A stretch of 64,000 bases of DNA, from contig NZ_NIVQ01000002.1 of NCBI RefSeq assembly GCF_002811245.1, forward strand, positions 124,001 through 188,000, in the 5' to 3' direction. This document shows positions 35,133 to 44,050 of the stretch, in pieces. Below the pieces are notes generated by a model, which saw nothing but the letters and a program-made list of their open reading frames with translations, did not search any database and was not told where the DNA came from. Origin of the DNA: Vibrio salilacus. Lineage in GTDB: Bacteria > Pseudomonadota > Gammaproteobacteria > Enterobacterales > Vibrionaceae. Position numbers and translations under genes: made by a program. The stretch's first letter is position 1. Each line of letters starts with the position of its first letter.

Positions 35133-36449
35133 ATGGTTATATCAACCAGCGATTTATGGCACGACCGTCACGATGATGAACATAAAATTCGTCGTGATGA
35201 TCATCGAAGCCCATACCAACGAGACCGTGCACGCATTCTCCATTCGGCGGCCTTTCGCCGTCTGCAAGCTAAAACCCAAGTTCACGGTAACAGTTTTGAT
35301 GACTTTCACCGCACCCGTCTCACCCACTCATTGGAAGCGGCTCAATTGGGTACTGGCATTGTCGCGCAACTTAAAAAGAAACAACCAAAATTTCGTGACT
35401 TGCTGCCGAGTGACAGCTTAATCGACTCAATCTGCCTCGCCCACGATATTGGCCATCCACCTTATGGCCACGGTGGAGAAGTCGCTCTTAATTACATGAT
35501 GCGTGAACACGGCGGCTTCGAGGGTAATGCACAAACTTTTCGTATTGTGACCAAATTAGAGCCCTATACAGAACTGTTCGGTATGAACCTTGCGCGCCGT
35601 ACCTTGTTAGGTTTGATCAAATACCCTGCGTTAATTAGCCATACTCGTGCTGCTATCATTCCTGCAAGTGTCTCGCATCAACGTCAACTGCGTGCTCGCG
35701 ATTGGGCGCCAGCGAAAGGTTTATATGATTGTGATAAAGCGTTGTTCGATTGGGTATTAGCGCCATTGAGCAAGCAAGACAAAATCCTGTTTAGTCAGAT
35801 GCGTGATGAACCGCTATCTGAATACCAGCATAAAAAAACTCGCTTTAAGTCCATTGATTGTTCGATTATGGAACTTGCTGATGACATTGCCTACGGCGTT
35901 CACGATCTTGAAGATGCCCTCGTACTCGGCATGATTAATCGTCACCAATGGACAGAGGGGGCCGCAGGTCAACTTGCCGAATGTGGCGATGTCTGGTTTG
36001 AAAAACATATTGATTCGATTACAGACATGCTTTTTTCTGGTACACACTATCAACGTAAGGATGCCATCGGAGGTATGGTTAATGCGCTACTGACCAGTAT
36101 ATCGATAAAACCCGTTGAGGCCCCATTTGATTGTGAACTGCTCGCATTCAGCGCCGTACTCGAACCGACCATGGATAAAGCGCTCAACATCTTGAAACGC
36201 TTCGTTAGTGACTATGTCATTCAAGTCCCGCACGTTCAAGTCGTCGAATACAAAGGCCAACAAATCATTATGGATATTTTTGAAGCCCTGAGCGCCGATC
36301 CTGAACGCTTGCTGCCAGTCAACGTACGGCAGAAATGGTCAGTGTGCGAGAATAATAGCGCAGGTTTCCGCGTGATAGCCGATTACATTTCATCCATGAC
36401 TGATGGGCACGCTCAAAGATTGCACCAACAACTGTTCTCTTCTCACTAA
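35133..36449 (+). CDS. dgt: dGTPase-like dNTP triphosphohydrolase
   Basis: HD-domain enzyme that hydrolyses dNTPs to deoxynucleoside and triphosphate. At 438 residues it has the family opening SPYQRDRARILHSAAFRRLQAKTQV, His in RTRLTHSLEAAQLG, the HD pair in CLAHDIGHPPYGHGGE, and DDIAYGVHDLEDA. The length and RRLQ.KTQV motif place it in the dGTPase-like (type 2) subgroup that includes the Vibrio protein. Such enzymes balance dNTP pools and some limit phage replication. The ATG has an AAGGAAAAGAG site upstream. Confidence 0.9.
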   Translation: MVISTSDLWHDRHDDEHKIRRDDHRSPYQRDRARILHSAAFRRLQAKTQVHGNSFDDFHRTRLTHSLEAAQLGTGIVAQLKKKQPKFRDLLPSDSLIDSICLAHDIGHPPYGHGGEVALNYMMREHGGFEGNAQTFRIVTKLEPYTELFGMNLARRTLLGLIKYPALISHTRAAIIPASVSHQRQLRARDWAPAKGLYDCDKALFDWVLAPLSKQDKILFSQMRDEPLSEYQHKKTRFKSIDCSIMELADDIAYGVHDLEDALVLGMINRHQWTEGAAGQLAECGDVWFEKHIDSITDMLFSGTHYQRKDAIGGMVNALLTSISIKPVEAPFDCELLAFSAVLEPTMDKALNILKRFVSDYVIQVPHVQVVEYKGQQIIMDIFEALSADPERLLPVNVRQKWSVCENNSAGFRVIADYISSMTDGHAQRLHQQLFSSH

Positions 36450-36668
36450 TTTTGTAGTTGCGCTTAAAGGAACGATCATCGCTCATGTAGCGTTCACAAA
36501 TACGCACAGCCTTGTTACTACACCCGGCATCTTTGAGCAGCAATGTAAAGAATAGATCATACCGCTGTTCGTCAGCATTTCACTTGTTGAGGTGTAGAAA
36601 GAGGCATAGGGCGGGTTGACAACTATGCCTTTGAACTTAAGTTTAGTCTCTTTTGCGCTATTTTCAGG

Positions 36669-37274
36669 TTAACGCAGATAGTTACTCTCAAATACACCAG
36701 GCGGCATTTGCTTGATTTGAAACTCAATCATCTGATTAAACGTGTGAATCAACGCTGAGAAGTCTTGCTCTGGTTCGAGCAGCGAAAGAATATGATAACC
36801 AGCTTCAACCGTTGACAAGCTATTGTCACCTGGCGCTTTACGAATACGATAATTGCCTTGTAGGTGATCGGGTAAACGGATCAGAGGCAAAGCGTGCAAG
36901 TTGGTTGAAAGCTGCCACATTTTATACGCTTTCTTCCAAGTGCCATCGAGCAAAATAACACGGACTTTTTTGTCCTGACTCCGTTTTCCGACTGCGCCGT
37001 GAGCAAGGGCTGACTCTCCTGGGTAGAGAACAAAATGGCAATAGTGCGGATCGCTGAGCAACACGTTGAGCTGTGTGTTATCACTGAAGTCTTCCCCGAC
37101 TAAACAGTGGCAGTTCGCTAATGAGAGTTGCAAAATTCTTGCCGTCCCCATCGGCTTGCTTGTTTCGCTATGATGCTGGAGGATGACCAACTCAACGTTC
37201 GATGTTAGGCTTTGTACCCACTCACAGATACAAGCTTTGAGTGATTTTTTGCATTGAGAACAGTATCGGGACAT
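36669..37274 (-). CDS. tapT: tRNA-uridine aminocarboxypropyltransferase (DTW domain)
   Basis: Uses SAM to put an acp group on uridine 47 of tRNAs. At 201 residues it has an N-terminal zinc-ribbon-like CSQCKKSLKACICEW, HHSETSKPMGTARIL and the family signature as LLDGTWKKAYKM. It ends with APGDNSLSTVEAGYHILSLLE. Homologous to E. coli TapT/YfiP. Its start codon is only three bases from the start chosen for the divergent rhombosortase gene, so the two promoters must lie inside each other's coding sequence. Confidence 0.88.
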   Translation of the reverse strand: MSRYCSQCKKSLKACICEWVQSLTSNVELVILQHHSETSKPMGTARILQLSLANCHCLVGEDFSDNTQLNVLLSDPHYCHFVLYPGESALAHGAVGKRSQDKKVRVILLDGTWKKAYKMWQLSTNLHALPLIRLPDHLQGNYRIRKAPGDNSLSTVEAGYHILSLLEPEQDFSALIHTFNQMIEFQIKQMPPGVFESNYLR

Positions 37275-37277
37275 AGT

Positions 37278-37841
37278 GTGCGTGTATTTTTTCTGTTAAT
37301 CGTTATTAGCTTAGTTTGCATCGGCTTACAATTCGATCCGCAGGCCTCTTTCGTTAATTGGCAGCGTTATCTTATTTTGGATGGCCAGTGGTGGCGAATC
37401 CTAACAGGAAACTTCACCCATACCAACTTCCCCCATTTAGCCATGAATTTAGGTGGACTTTGGATGATCGGTTTGATTTTTAAACCGAGTGACAAAGCGT
37501 TGCTATTTTGTCTATTCATGACCAGCGCCGCTATCGGCATGCTCAATTTCTTTAGCAGTATGAATAGTTATGTTGGCCTATCAGGTACCTTGCACGGCTT
37601 ATTTGTTTATTTTGCCCTCCAAGAAGCGCTGAATGGACGCAAGAGCAGTTGGTTACTTGTGGGCGGAGTCTGTGTGAAAGTTGCTTGGGAATTGGCCATG
37701 GGCGCATCACAGTCAACTCAAGACCTGATCAATGCTCAAGTGGCTGTTGACGCTCACCTTTATGGCACTCTGTCAGGTATCGTTCTCGCAACCGCACTGT
37801 ATGTATACCAAAATAAAGCAAGACTTCAGCGTGCTTCGTGA
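37278..37841 (+). CDS. rrtA: Rhombosortase (rhomboid-family intramembrane protease)
   Basis: Processes and anchors secreted proteins carrying a GlyGly-CTERM tail. It is about 187 residues with six membrane segments. It has HTNFPHLAMNLGGLWMIG (rhomboid HxxxN region), the nucleophile Ser in YVGLSGTLHGLFVY and the catalytic His in VDAHLYGTLSG. This is the compact layout of RrtA, not of GlpG. The start is either GTG 37278 or TTG 37254 (8 residues longer, overlapping tapT). No GlyGly-CTERM substrate is encoded in this window. Confidence 0.82.
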   Translation: MRVFFLLIVISLVCIGLQFDPQASFVNWQRYLILDGQWWRILTGNFTHTNFPHLAMNLGGLWMIGLIFKPSDKALLFCLFMTSAAIGMLNFFSSMNSYVGLSGTLHGLFVYFALQEALNGRKSSWLLVGGVCVKVAWELAMGASQSTQDLINAQVAVDAHLYGTLSGIVLATALYVYQNKARLQRAS

Positions 37842-37864
37842 TAATTTGGTTGATGTTCCTCGTT

Positions 37865-37890
37865 AAAGGGCGCAGAATGACGCCCTTTTT
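37865..37890 (+). terminator. Terminator of rrtA
   Basis: Hairpin aaagggcg…cgcccttttt directly upstream of the rhlE leader. Confidence 0.7.
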
Positions 37891-37946
37891 CGCGTAGTTT
37901 CAATTTGCTCGCGATTTGTCCGATTTTACCATCTAGAGAACATACT

Positions 37947-39323
37947 ATGGGTTTTACCTCCTTGGGCCTTTCTGCTCCGATTCTTAAAGCAATTGAAGAG
38001 CAAGGCTATGACACTCCCTCTCCTATTCAGGAGCAAGCAATTCCTGCCGTTTTAGCAGGTAAAGATGTCATGGCGGCCGCGCAGACAGGTACCGGTAAAA
38101 CGGCTGGTTTCACCTTGCCTATCTTAGAACGTTTAGACAATGGCCAGCGCGTGAAAGACAATCACATTCGCGCTTTAGTTCTAACACCCACTCGTGAGCT
38201 TGCTGCGCAAGTCCAAGAGAATGTTTTTAAGTACAGCCGCTACCAACGCCTAACGTCTCAAGTAGTCTTCGGAGGAGTTAAAATCAACCCACAGATGCTT
38301 AAGCTACGCCCAGGGTGTGATGTATTGGTGGCGACACCAGGTCGACTTCTCGATCTTTATCAGCAAAACGCGCTTAAATTTGACCAACTCGAAGTATTGG
38401 TTCTGGACGAAGCTGACCGTATGCTCGATATGGGCTTTATCCGCGACATCAGAAAAATTCTTAACTTGTTGCCAGCAAAACGCCAAAACCTACTCTTCTC
38501 TGCGACGTTCTCGGCTGAAATTCGTCAATTGGCGAAAGGCTTAGTGAACGACCCGGTTGAAGTGTCGGTCAATACTGAAAACTCGACAGCCGTAACAATT
38601 GAACAATGCATCTACCCAGCTGACAAACGCAAAAAAGCGCCAATGCTGGTGAAATTGATCAACGATGGTAACTGGAGACAAGTACTGGTCTTTTCTCGTA
38701 CTAAACATGGTGCCAACCGTCTGTCGCATTACCTTAATGAGCAAGGGATTACCGCGGCACCGATTCACGGTAACAAGAGCCAAGGTGCTCGAACTCGTGC
38801 ACTGGCTGATTTTAAATCGGGCGATGTTCGCGTCTTAGTCGCCACCGATATTGCTGCGCGTGGTATTGATATACCACAACTCCCACAAGTGGTTAACTTC
38901 GAGTTACCCAATGTCTCTGAAGACTATGTTCACCGTATCGGTCGTACTGGCCGCGCAGGTGAAGTGGGTAAAGCGATCTCCCTGGTTGAGGCAGATGAAG
39001 CCATCGACCTATTTGGTATTGAACGTTTGATTCAACAAATCTTGCCGCGTATGGAGCTTGAAGGTTTTAAACCCGTTAACGAGCTACCAGAATCAAGGCT
39101 AGATACACGCCCGATTAAACCAAAGAAACCGAAGAAGCCAAAAGTAGGACACCAAGACGGTCAGCGCTCAGGTGATAATGCACGCGGCAATAAACCGGCA
39201 GGTAAGAACAAACGTCACTTCGGTGGTAACAAGCCAAACGGCCAACGAAGCGACGGCAATAAACCTTCGACAAGCAAGCCGGCTCGCCGTCGACCAAGTA
39301 AACCGCAAGCGGCTCGCAGCTAA
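37947..39323 (+). CDS. rhlE: DEAD-box RNA helicase RhlE
   Basis: ATP-dependent RNA helicase acting in ribosome maturation and RNA turnover. At 458 residues it has Q-motif [10 protein letters not shown], motif [13 protein letters not shown], Ib [30 protein letters not shown] and [12 protein letters not shown]. The C-terminal tail (about 385–458) is basic and low in complexity (KPKKPKKPK…), the usual RNA-binding extension. I use ATG 37947 (MGFTSLGLS), the conserved family start; an upstream in-frame ATG at 37905 would add a non-conserved leader. Confidence 0.93.
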   Translation: MGFTSLGLSAPILKAIEEQGYDTPSPIQEQAIPAVLAGKDVMAAAQTGTGKTAGFTLPILERLDNGQRVKDNHIRALVLTPTRELAAQVQENVFKYSRYQRLTSQVVFGGVKINPQMLKLRPGCDVLVATPGRLLDLYQQNALKFDQLEVLVLDEADRMLDMGFIRDIRKILNLLPAKRQNLLFSATFSAEIRQLAKGLVNDPVEVSVNTENSTAVTIEQCIYPADKRKKAPMLVKLINDGNWRQVLVFSRTKHGANRLSHYLNEQGITAAPIHGNKSQGARTRALADFKSGDVRVLVATDIAARGIDIPQLPQVVNFELPNVSEDYVHRIGRTGRAGEVGKAISLVEADEAIDLFGIERLIQQILPRMELEGFKPVNELPESRLDTRPIKPKKPKKPKVGHQDGQRSGDNARGNKPAGKNKRHFGGNKPNGQRSDGNKPSTSKPARRRPSKPQAARS

Positions 39324-39360
39324 GTCTCGTAGAGAAGTTAAGCTCGCCACATCAAGCATA

Positions 39361-39396
39361 AAAAAAGCGCCCATCATTTGATGAGCGCTTTTTTAT
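39361..39396. terminator. Bidirectional terminator between rhlE and sohB
   Basis: Hairpin aaaaaagcgcccatcat…atgagcgctttttt with A and T runs on both sides, between two convergent genes. Confidence 0.8.
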
Positions 39397-39401
39397 GTAA
39401 C

Positions 39402-40463
39402 TTAAACAATCGGGCGCTGGCCACGATCGATAAGTTTCATCAGTACATTATCTACCGCTTCACCAGCCAGACCAGCCAGCTTAGAAGTCAGTTTTTTCTT
39501 TTCGACGTAGTGAATCGCTAGCACAGTTTTCTCTTTACATGCTGCCACAACCAAGTCATCTGACGTTGTGATCTCATCTACTAAGCCTAGATCAAAGGCT
39601 GTCGTGCCAAACCAATGCTCACCTGTCGCCACTTTCTCAAGGACAAGTTGTGGGCGACGTTCACGGATAAAGTCTTTAAACAGGCCATGGGTTTCTTCAA
39701 GCTCTTGTTTGAACTTCTCACGCGCTTTATCCGTGTTCTCACCAAACATGGTTAAGGTGCGCTTATACTCGCCCGCTGTTAGCTGCTCATACTCAATATC
39801 ATATTTTTTCAATACCTTATGGAAGTTAGGTAATTGAGCAATCACCCCAATCGAGCCAACAATAGCAAACGGCGCTGACACGACCTTATCGGCAATACAA
39901 GCCATCATATAACCGCCACTGGCTGCCACTTTGTCTACGGCAATAGTTAAAGGCAACCCAGCTGACTTAATGCGATCCAGTTGCGATGAGGCTAAGCCGT
40001 AACCGTGCACCATGCCGCCGCCAGACTCAAGACGCAGTAAGACTTCATCACCTTCACGTGCCACCGCCAGAATCGCAGTAACCTCTTCGCGCAATGACGC
40101 AACCTCTTTGGCATCAATACTGCCTTTAAAGTCGAGTACAAATAGGTGTGGTTCACGTTTGCTATCAAGATCCCCCTCTTTTGAAGCCTTTTTGATCGCT
40201 TTCTCACGCGCTTTGCTCTTCTCTTTATCGAGTTTTTTCTCCGCTTTATCGCGCGCCTTAAGAAAAGTATTGTCGTGCAAATGATGCTCTAGCTGTTCAA
40301 CCGTTCGCTTGTGTTGTTCAGTTAAGTCAGTAATTTCTAACTCACCTTTCGCCGCTCCGCTCTTACCACCCAATGCTTTGGCGATAACTAAAATCGCCAT
40401 AATGGCAACCACGACAGTCACAATCTTGGCCAAAAACAGCCCGTAGTCCAACAAAAATTCCAA
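39402..40463 (-). CDS. sohB: Inner-membrane protease SohB (S49 family)
   Basis: 353-residue signal-peptide-peptidase-like serine protease. N-terminal membrane helix (about 7–29), a highly charged coiled-coil spacer (KARDKAEKKLDKEKSKAREK), then the S49 domain. That domain has the nucleophile Ser in FAIVGSIGVIAQ, the general-base Lys in AGEYKRTLTMFG and AASGGYMMACIADKV. Matches E. coli SohB, a probable periplasm-facing protease. Monocistronic, convergent with rhlE, divergent from yciK. Confidence 0.92.
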   Translation of the reverse strand: MEFLLDYGLFLAKIVTVVVAIMAILVIAKALGGKSGAAKGELEITDLTEQHKRTVEQLEHHLHDNTFLKARDKAEKKLDKEKSKAREKAIKKASKEGDLDSKREPHLFVLDFKGSIDAKEVASLREEVTAILAVAREGDEVLLRLESGGGMVHGYGLASSQLDRIKSAGLPLTIAVDKVAASGGYMMACIADKVVSAPFAIVGSIGVIAQLPNFHKVLKKYDIEYEQLTAGEYKRTLTMFGENTDKAREKFKQELEETHGLFKDFIRERRPQLVLEKVATGEHWFGTTAFDLGLVDEITTSDDLVVAACKEKTVLAIHYVEKKKLTSKLAGLAGEAVDNVLMKLIDRGQRPIV

Positions 40464-40550
40464 TGTGATATCCCCTCATATGCGAATTGGTGTATTGTAA
40501 CCACCAAGTTATGTATTCATAAAGCAGATCATTACAAAAGGATAAACATC

Positions 40551-41291
40551 GTGGAATATGCTGTTTCTTCAGATGCCCTAAAAGGGAAAATTATTCTGGT
40601 TACTGGCGCTGGCGCTGGTATCGGTAAACAAGCCGCTCTCTCTTACGCTCAGTATGGTGCAAGCGTGATTCTACTGGGGCGTACTGTAAACAAGCTTGAA
40701 CAGACTTATGATGAAATTGAAGCGGCAGGCTACCCGACACCTGCGATCATCCCTCTCGATATGAAAGGCGCAACCAAACAGAATTATGTCGACATGGCCG
40801 ATACGATTGAGAGCCAGTTCGGTCGTTTAGACGGTATATTGCATAATGCTAGTCTATTGGGTGTTATCAGCCCGTTTGACCAAATTGGTGAAGATACTTA
40901 CGATGATATTATGCAGGTCAACGTCAAAGCGCAGTTTTTGATGACTCAAGCACTACTGCCATTGCTGCATAAATCACAAGATGGGCGTATTGTATTTACT
41001 TCATCGACCGTTGGCCATCGTGGTCGTGCATTCTGGGGCACCTACGCCATCTCTAAATTTGCTACCGAAGGTATGATGCAAGTCTTGGCCGATGAGTTAA
41101 GCGACAGCACCATTCGAGTCAATGCTATCAACCCAGGGGCAACACGTACTGCAATGCGAGCAAAAGCATATCCTGCTGAAGATACGGATCTGCTTAAAAC
41201 ACCTCTAGACATCATGCCACTTTATCTCTACCTGATGGCACCTGAGAGCAACAGCGTCAATGGCCAATGTATTGATGCTCAGCCGAAATAG
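40551..41291 (+). CDS. yciK: Short-chain dehydrogenase/reductase YciK
   Basis: 246-residue classical SDR. It has the NADP-binding TGAGAGIGKQAAL, NAS in ILHNASLLG, the catalytic Ser in VFTSSTVGHRG and YAISKFATEG (Tyr/Lys), and ends in the conserved …VNGQCIDAQPK. It is orthologous to E. coli YciK, an oxidoreductase of undefined substrate. The start is GTG at 40551 behind AAAGGA. A strong terminator follows. Confidence 0.9.
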   Translation: MEYAVSSDALKGKIILVTGAGAGIGKQAALSYAQYGASVILLGRTVNKLEQTYDEIEAAGYPTPAIIPLDMKGATKQNYVDMADTIESQFGRLDGILHNASLLGVISPFDQIGEDTYDDIMQVNVKAQFLMTQALLPLLHKSQDGRIVFTSSTVGHRGRAFWGTYAISKFATEGMMQVLADELSDSTIRVNAINPGATRTAMRAKAYPAEDTDLLKTPLDIMPLYLYLMAPESNSVNGQCIDAQPK

Positions 41292-41319
41292 CTGGTAATC
41301 CCTTTATTTCCCAATATAC

Positions 41320-41360
41320 AACGCCTTGCGTCTACTTCAGTCACACGCAAGGCGTTTTGC
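41320..41360. terminator. Strong terminator between yciK and cheV
   Basis: Perfect 12-base stem aacgccttgcgt (41320–41331) / acgcaaggcgtt (41344–41355) plus a T-rich tail. Confidence 0.8.
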
Positions 41361-41412
41361 TTTACGCCCTAATTATTCAACAAAGCCTTATTGGTAAGAT
41401 CGTTCAATTGAC

Positions 41413-42360
41413 CTAGCGATTAAGAATTTGCCTTAATCTGTCTTGTGCAACCTCAACCAGAAGGTCCGGCTGAAACTTAGAAATGAATCGATCACAACCA
41501 ACTTTCTTAACCATAGCATCGTTAAAGCTGCCACTTAACGATGTATTCAATGTGACGTAAAGGTCTTTCATTCGTGGATCACTACGCACTTCATGCGTGA
41601 GCTTATAGCCATCCATCTCTGGCATTTCCGCGTCGGTGATCATCAGCAATAACTCTTCAACCACGTTTTTACCCTCATCACACCAAGATTTCAGTAGATT
41701 AAGAGCTTCAAGACCATCACGACATTCAATAATATTTAACCCTAGCTGAGAAAGCGTACCGCGCACTTGAGAACGGGCTGTCGATGAATCGTCTACAATT
41801 AAGACGTTTCGACCGACCATTTGATTAACTAGCTCCTGATCAAGCACGCCTTCAGAAATCGAAACATCGTAATCGATGATCTGAGCGAGTACTTTTTCCA
41901 CATCAATAATTTCGACAATCTCCTGCCGCTTATCCTCTTTAACATGAGTAATTGCAGTCAAGTAAGTTGAACGACCTGCAGTCTTTGGCGGTGGCTGAAT
42001 CTCTGTCCATGTGGTATTGATAATATTACGCACCTGACCGACTAAGAAGCCTTGTATACTGCGGTTGTACTCGGTAATGATCAGGTTCTCTTCTTGATCT
42101 TCAAGGCGTGATGGCGGAAAGCCAATCGCAGCTCTGAGATCAATCACTGGCACCGACACGCCACGTAATGACGCAACACCTCTAATATGATGGTGCGAAC
42201 CGGGCATTTTCGTCATCGGTGGCACTTTAATCACTTCGCGGACTTTAAACACGTTAATCGCGAATAGTTGCCTGCTGTTTAAACTAAATAACAATAACTC
42301 AAGGCGGTTTTCACCGACAAGGTTTGTTCGTTGGTCAACGGTATTTAAAACTCCAGACAT
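41413..42360 (-). CDS. cheV: Chemotaxis protein CheV (CheW–receiver fusion)
   Basis: Coupling protein joining receptors to CheA, with a phosphorylatable receiver. The CheW-like domain covers about 20–160 (LLLFSLNSRQLFAINVFKVREV; HIRGVASLRGVSVPVIDLR). The receiver is about 185–310, with DDSSTARSQ, the phospho-Asp in LMITDAEMPEMDGYKL and NTSLSGSF. I start at MSGVLNTVDQRTN (42360), the conserved Vibrio start; in-frame ATGs at 42366 and 42390 exist. It is not in a che operon here; mlc lies upstream with its own terminator between. Confidence 0.9.
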   Translation of the reverse strand: MSGVLNTVDQRTNLVGENRLELLLFSLNSRQLFAINVFKVREVIKVPPMTKMPGSHHHIRGVASLRGVSVPVIDLRAAIGFPPSRLEDQEENLIITEYNRSIQGFLVGQVRNIINTTWTEIQPPPKTAGRSTYLTAITHVKEDKRQEIVEIIDVEKVLAQIIDYDVSISEGVLDQELVNQMVGRNVLIVDDSSTARSQVRGTLSQLGLNIIECRDGLEALNLLKSWCDEGKNVVEELLLMITDAEMPEMDGYKLTHEVRSDPRMKDLYVTLNTSLSGSFNDAMVKKVGCDRFISKFQPDLLVEVAQDRLRQILNR

Positions 42361-42407
42361 ACTCATTCTCAACCGGTGTGTATATAACAAAGGTAGTCTA
42401 TAGCAAG

Positions 42408-42453
42408 ACTAAGATAAAAATAAACCCACATATCATTTCAGATTATATGGGTT
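42408..42453 (-). terminator. Terminator of mlc
   Basis: On the minus strand, aaccca…tgggtt forms a stem with loop, followed by TATTTTTATC, between mlc and cheV. Confidence 0.6.
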
Positions 42454-42490
42454 CACCTTAAATATAAAGGAGATCTAAAGCTCAGAAACG

Positions 42491-43708
42491 CTACCCTTCT
42501 ATTACCTTCATCAATAAAAGGCCATCGTAGAGCGCTTGCTTAACCAAGGCAGCACCAGGCATAGTGGCTTGTTTATAAAAACGCGATTCCACCAACTCTA
42601 AATCTTGGTGGTAAACGGGCAGACTCTGCTCTTCAATGCAAGTCTGAATTGCAGGATAGAGCACATCTTTTGCTTGATTGATGACGCCGCCAATCAACAC
42701 CTTTTCTGGGTTAAATAGGTTGATAACGATCGCTATCGCCGAGCCTAGGTAACGGCCGAGTTTCTCAATCACATCAACCGCCAATGGGTCGCCGCTAGCC
42801 GCTGCTTCACAAATGTCTTCAACTGAAACTTCTTCGATAGCAGACAGTGATGACTCTTCGCCTCGTGCAATACGTTCGCTGACTTCATTACGAATTGCTT
42901 GAGAACTCGCCACTGTTTCAAGACAGCCTCGATTACCACAGTGGCACTGTTTTCCGCTTGGATCGATTTGAATATGGCCTAGCTCACCAATATTACCATG
43001 TCGCCCTTGCAGAACGCGTCCATCTAATATGATGCCCGCCCCCAAGCCATGGTGGATAGAAATCAACACCGAGTTTTCATTCTCTTGTGAGTGACCAAAC
43101 AGTTTTTCAGCCAAAGCCCAAGCGCGAGTATCATTCGCCACAAACACCGGTAACCCCGTCGCTTTATAAATCTCAGGGCCAAGCGGCAGGTTTTCAACAT
43201 GGTAGTGCGGCATTTGTAACACAATGCCTTGTTCCGAATTGACAAGACCTGGCAAAGTAATCGCAATACTGGTAACCCGATCGAGTTGGTCGGCATAAGT
43301 TTGAAAAAACTCATCAATTTCATGCAATAAACGGGCTAGTACGTCATCTTGATCAACTTCATGTATGTCAATTTTGGTGTCGATTAGTACATCTCCACCC
43401 AACTCATGCAGCGCGATAGTCAAATAACCACGACCAAGACGCATAGACAGAAACTGCCACCCCTCGTTATTGACTTGTAAGCCAACAGCCGGTCGACCGC
43501 GACTGGTTGCTTCTTGTACCGTGGTTTCATGGATCAAATGCGCCTCGATAAGCTCTCGGGTAATTTTGGTAATGCTCGCCGGTGCAAGCGTACTTTTTTT
43601 CGAGAGATCTATTCGAGAAATAGGGCCTTGTTGATCAATGAGTTTATATACACGGCCAGCATTGACCTGCTTGATGTGATCAATATGGCCTGGTTGAGCC
43701 ATGTACAT
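42491..43708 (-). CDS. mlc: Glucose-responsive repressor Mlc (ROK family)
   Basis: Represses ptsG and other PTS genes until unphosphorylated EIICB-Glc sequesters it at the membrane. At 405 residues the winged helix is at about 12–75 (QPGHIDHIKQVNAGRVYKLI, APASITKITRELIEA). The ROK domain carries the zinc motif GHIQIDPSGKQCHCGNRGCLE and the membrane-binding C-terminal helix. Nearly identical in character to the V. cholerae Mlc of known structure. ptsG, its main target, is 3.6 kb away. A CRP-like palindrome lies about 80 bases upstream of the start. Confidence 0.93.
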   Translation of the reverse strand: MYMAQPGHIDHIKQVNAGRVYKLIDQQGPISRIDLSKKSTLAPASITKITRELIEAHLIHETTVQEATSRGRPAVGLQVNNEGWQFLSMRLGRGYLTIALHELGGDVLIDTKIDIHEVDQDDVLARLLHEIDEFFQTYADQLDRVTSIAITLPGLVNSEQGIVLQMPHYHVENLPLGPEIYKATGLPVFVANDTRAWALAEKLFGHSQENENSVLISIHHGLGAGIILDGRVLQGRHGNIGELGHIQIDPSGKQCHCGNRGCLETVASSQAIRNEVSERIARGEESSLSAIEEVSVEDICEAAASGDPLAVDVIEKLGRYLGSAIAIVINLFNPEKVLIGGVINQAKDVLYPAIQTCIEEQSLPVYHQDLELVESRFYKQATMPGAALVKQALYDGLLLMKVIEG

Positions 43709-43783
43709 AGAGTGCTCCGAATATCAATAACCTAGTAATTTTTTTACTTTGCGAAGTAATTGTGAAGAGCTTTGATGAATCGC

Positions 43784-43799
43784 CGTGACAAGGGTCACG
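43784..43799. promoter_or_regulatory. CRP-like binding site upstream of mlc
   Basis: Palindrome cgtgacaagggtcacg, a GTGA-N6-TCAC core as in CRP sites, in the 342-base divergent region between mlc and pykA. It is about 80 bases from the mlc start and 260 from pykA, so control of mlc is more likely. The rest of this region (43709–44050) holds an AT-rich inverted repeat ttaatcccaatctagattaa and TATAAT-like motifs near 43890, possibly pykA promoter elements. Confidence 0.5.
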
Positions 43800-44050
43800 T
43801 ATAAACATTTTTGTTTGTGTTGTGAATCAAATAGCGAACTATTAATCCCAATCTAGATTAATTTTTTTTGCGTTAATAATTATGTCTATAATCATACTTA
43901 CATCGCTTTAATCACCGCCAATTGGCGATTTCAAAACACGGTGGCATCGCGGGTATATACTTAACCTTAACAGTAATAATGATTAGGTAGTAAGATCCGT
44001 GCTCGCCTTTTAGAGTGTGGACTTGGCAGATTCAACTCAAGGAGAACCGA

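Noticed and set aside
35133..36449. dgt as part of an anti-phage defence island
   Set aside because: dGTPases can restrict phage, but this one sits in its usual chromosomal context with core genes after it and no other defence genes nearby.
36450..36668. Minus-strand frames between dgt and tapT reading IVVNPPYASFY and RYDLFFTLLLKDAGCSNKAV
   Set aside because: The NPPY stretch looked like a DNA methyltransferase motif, but it lies in a different frame from the second stretch, both are short, and the second runs antisense into dgt. I could not place either in a family, so no gene is claimed.
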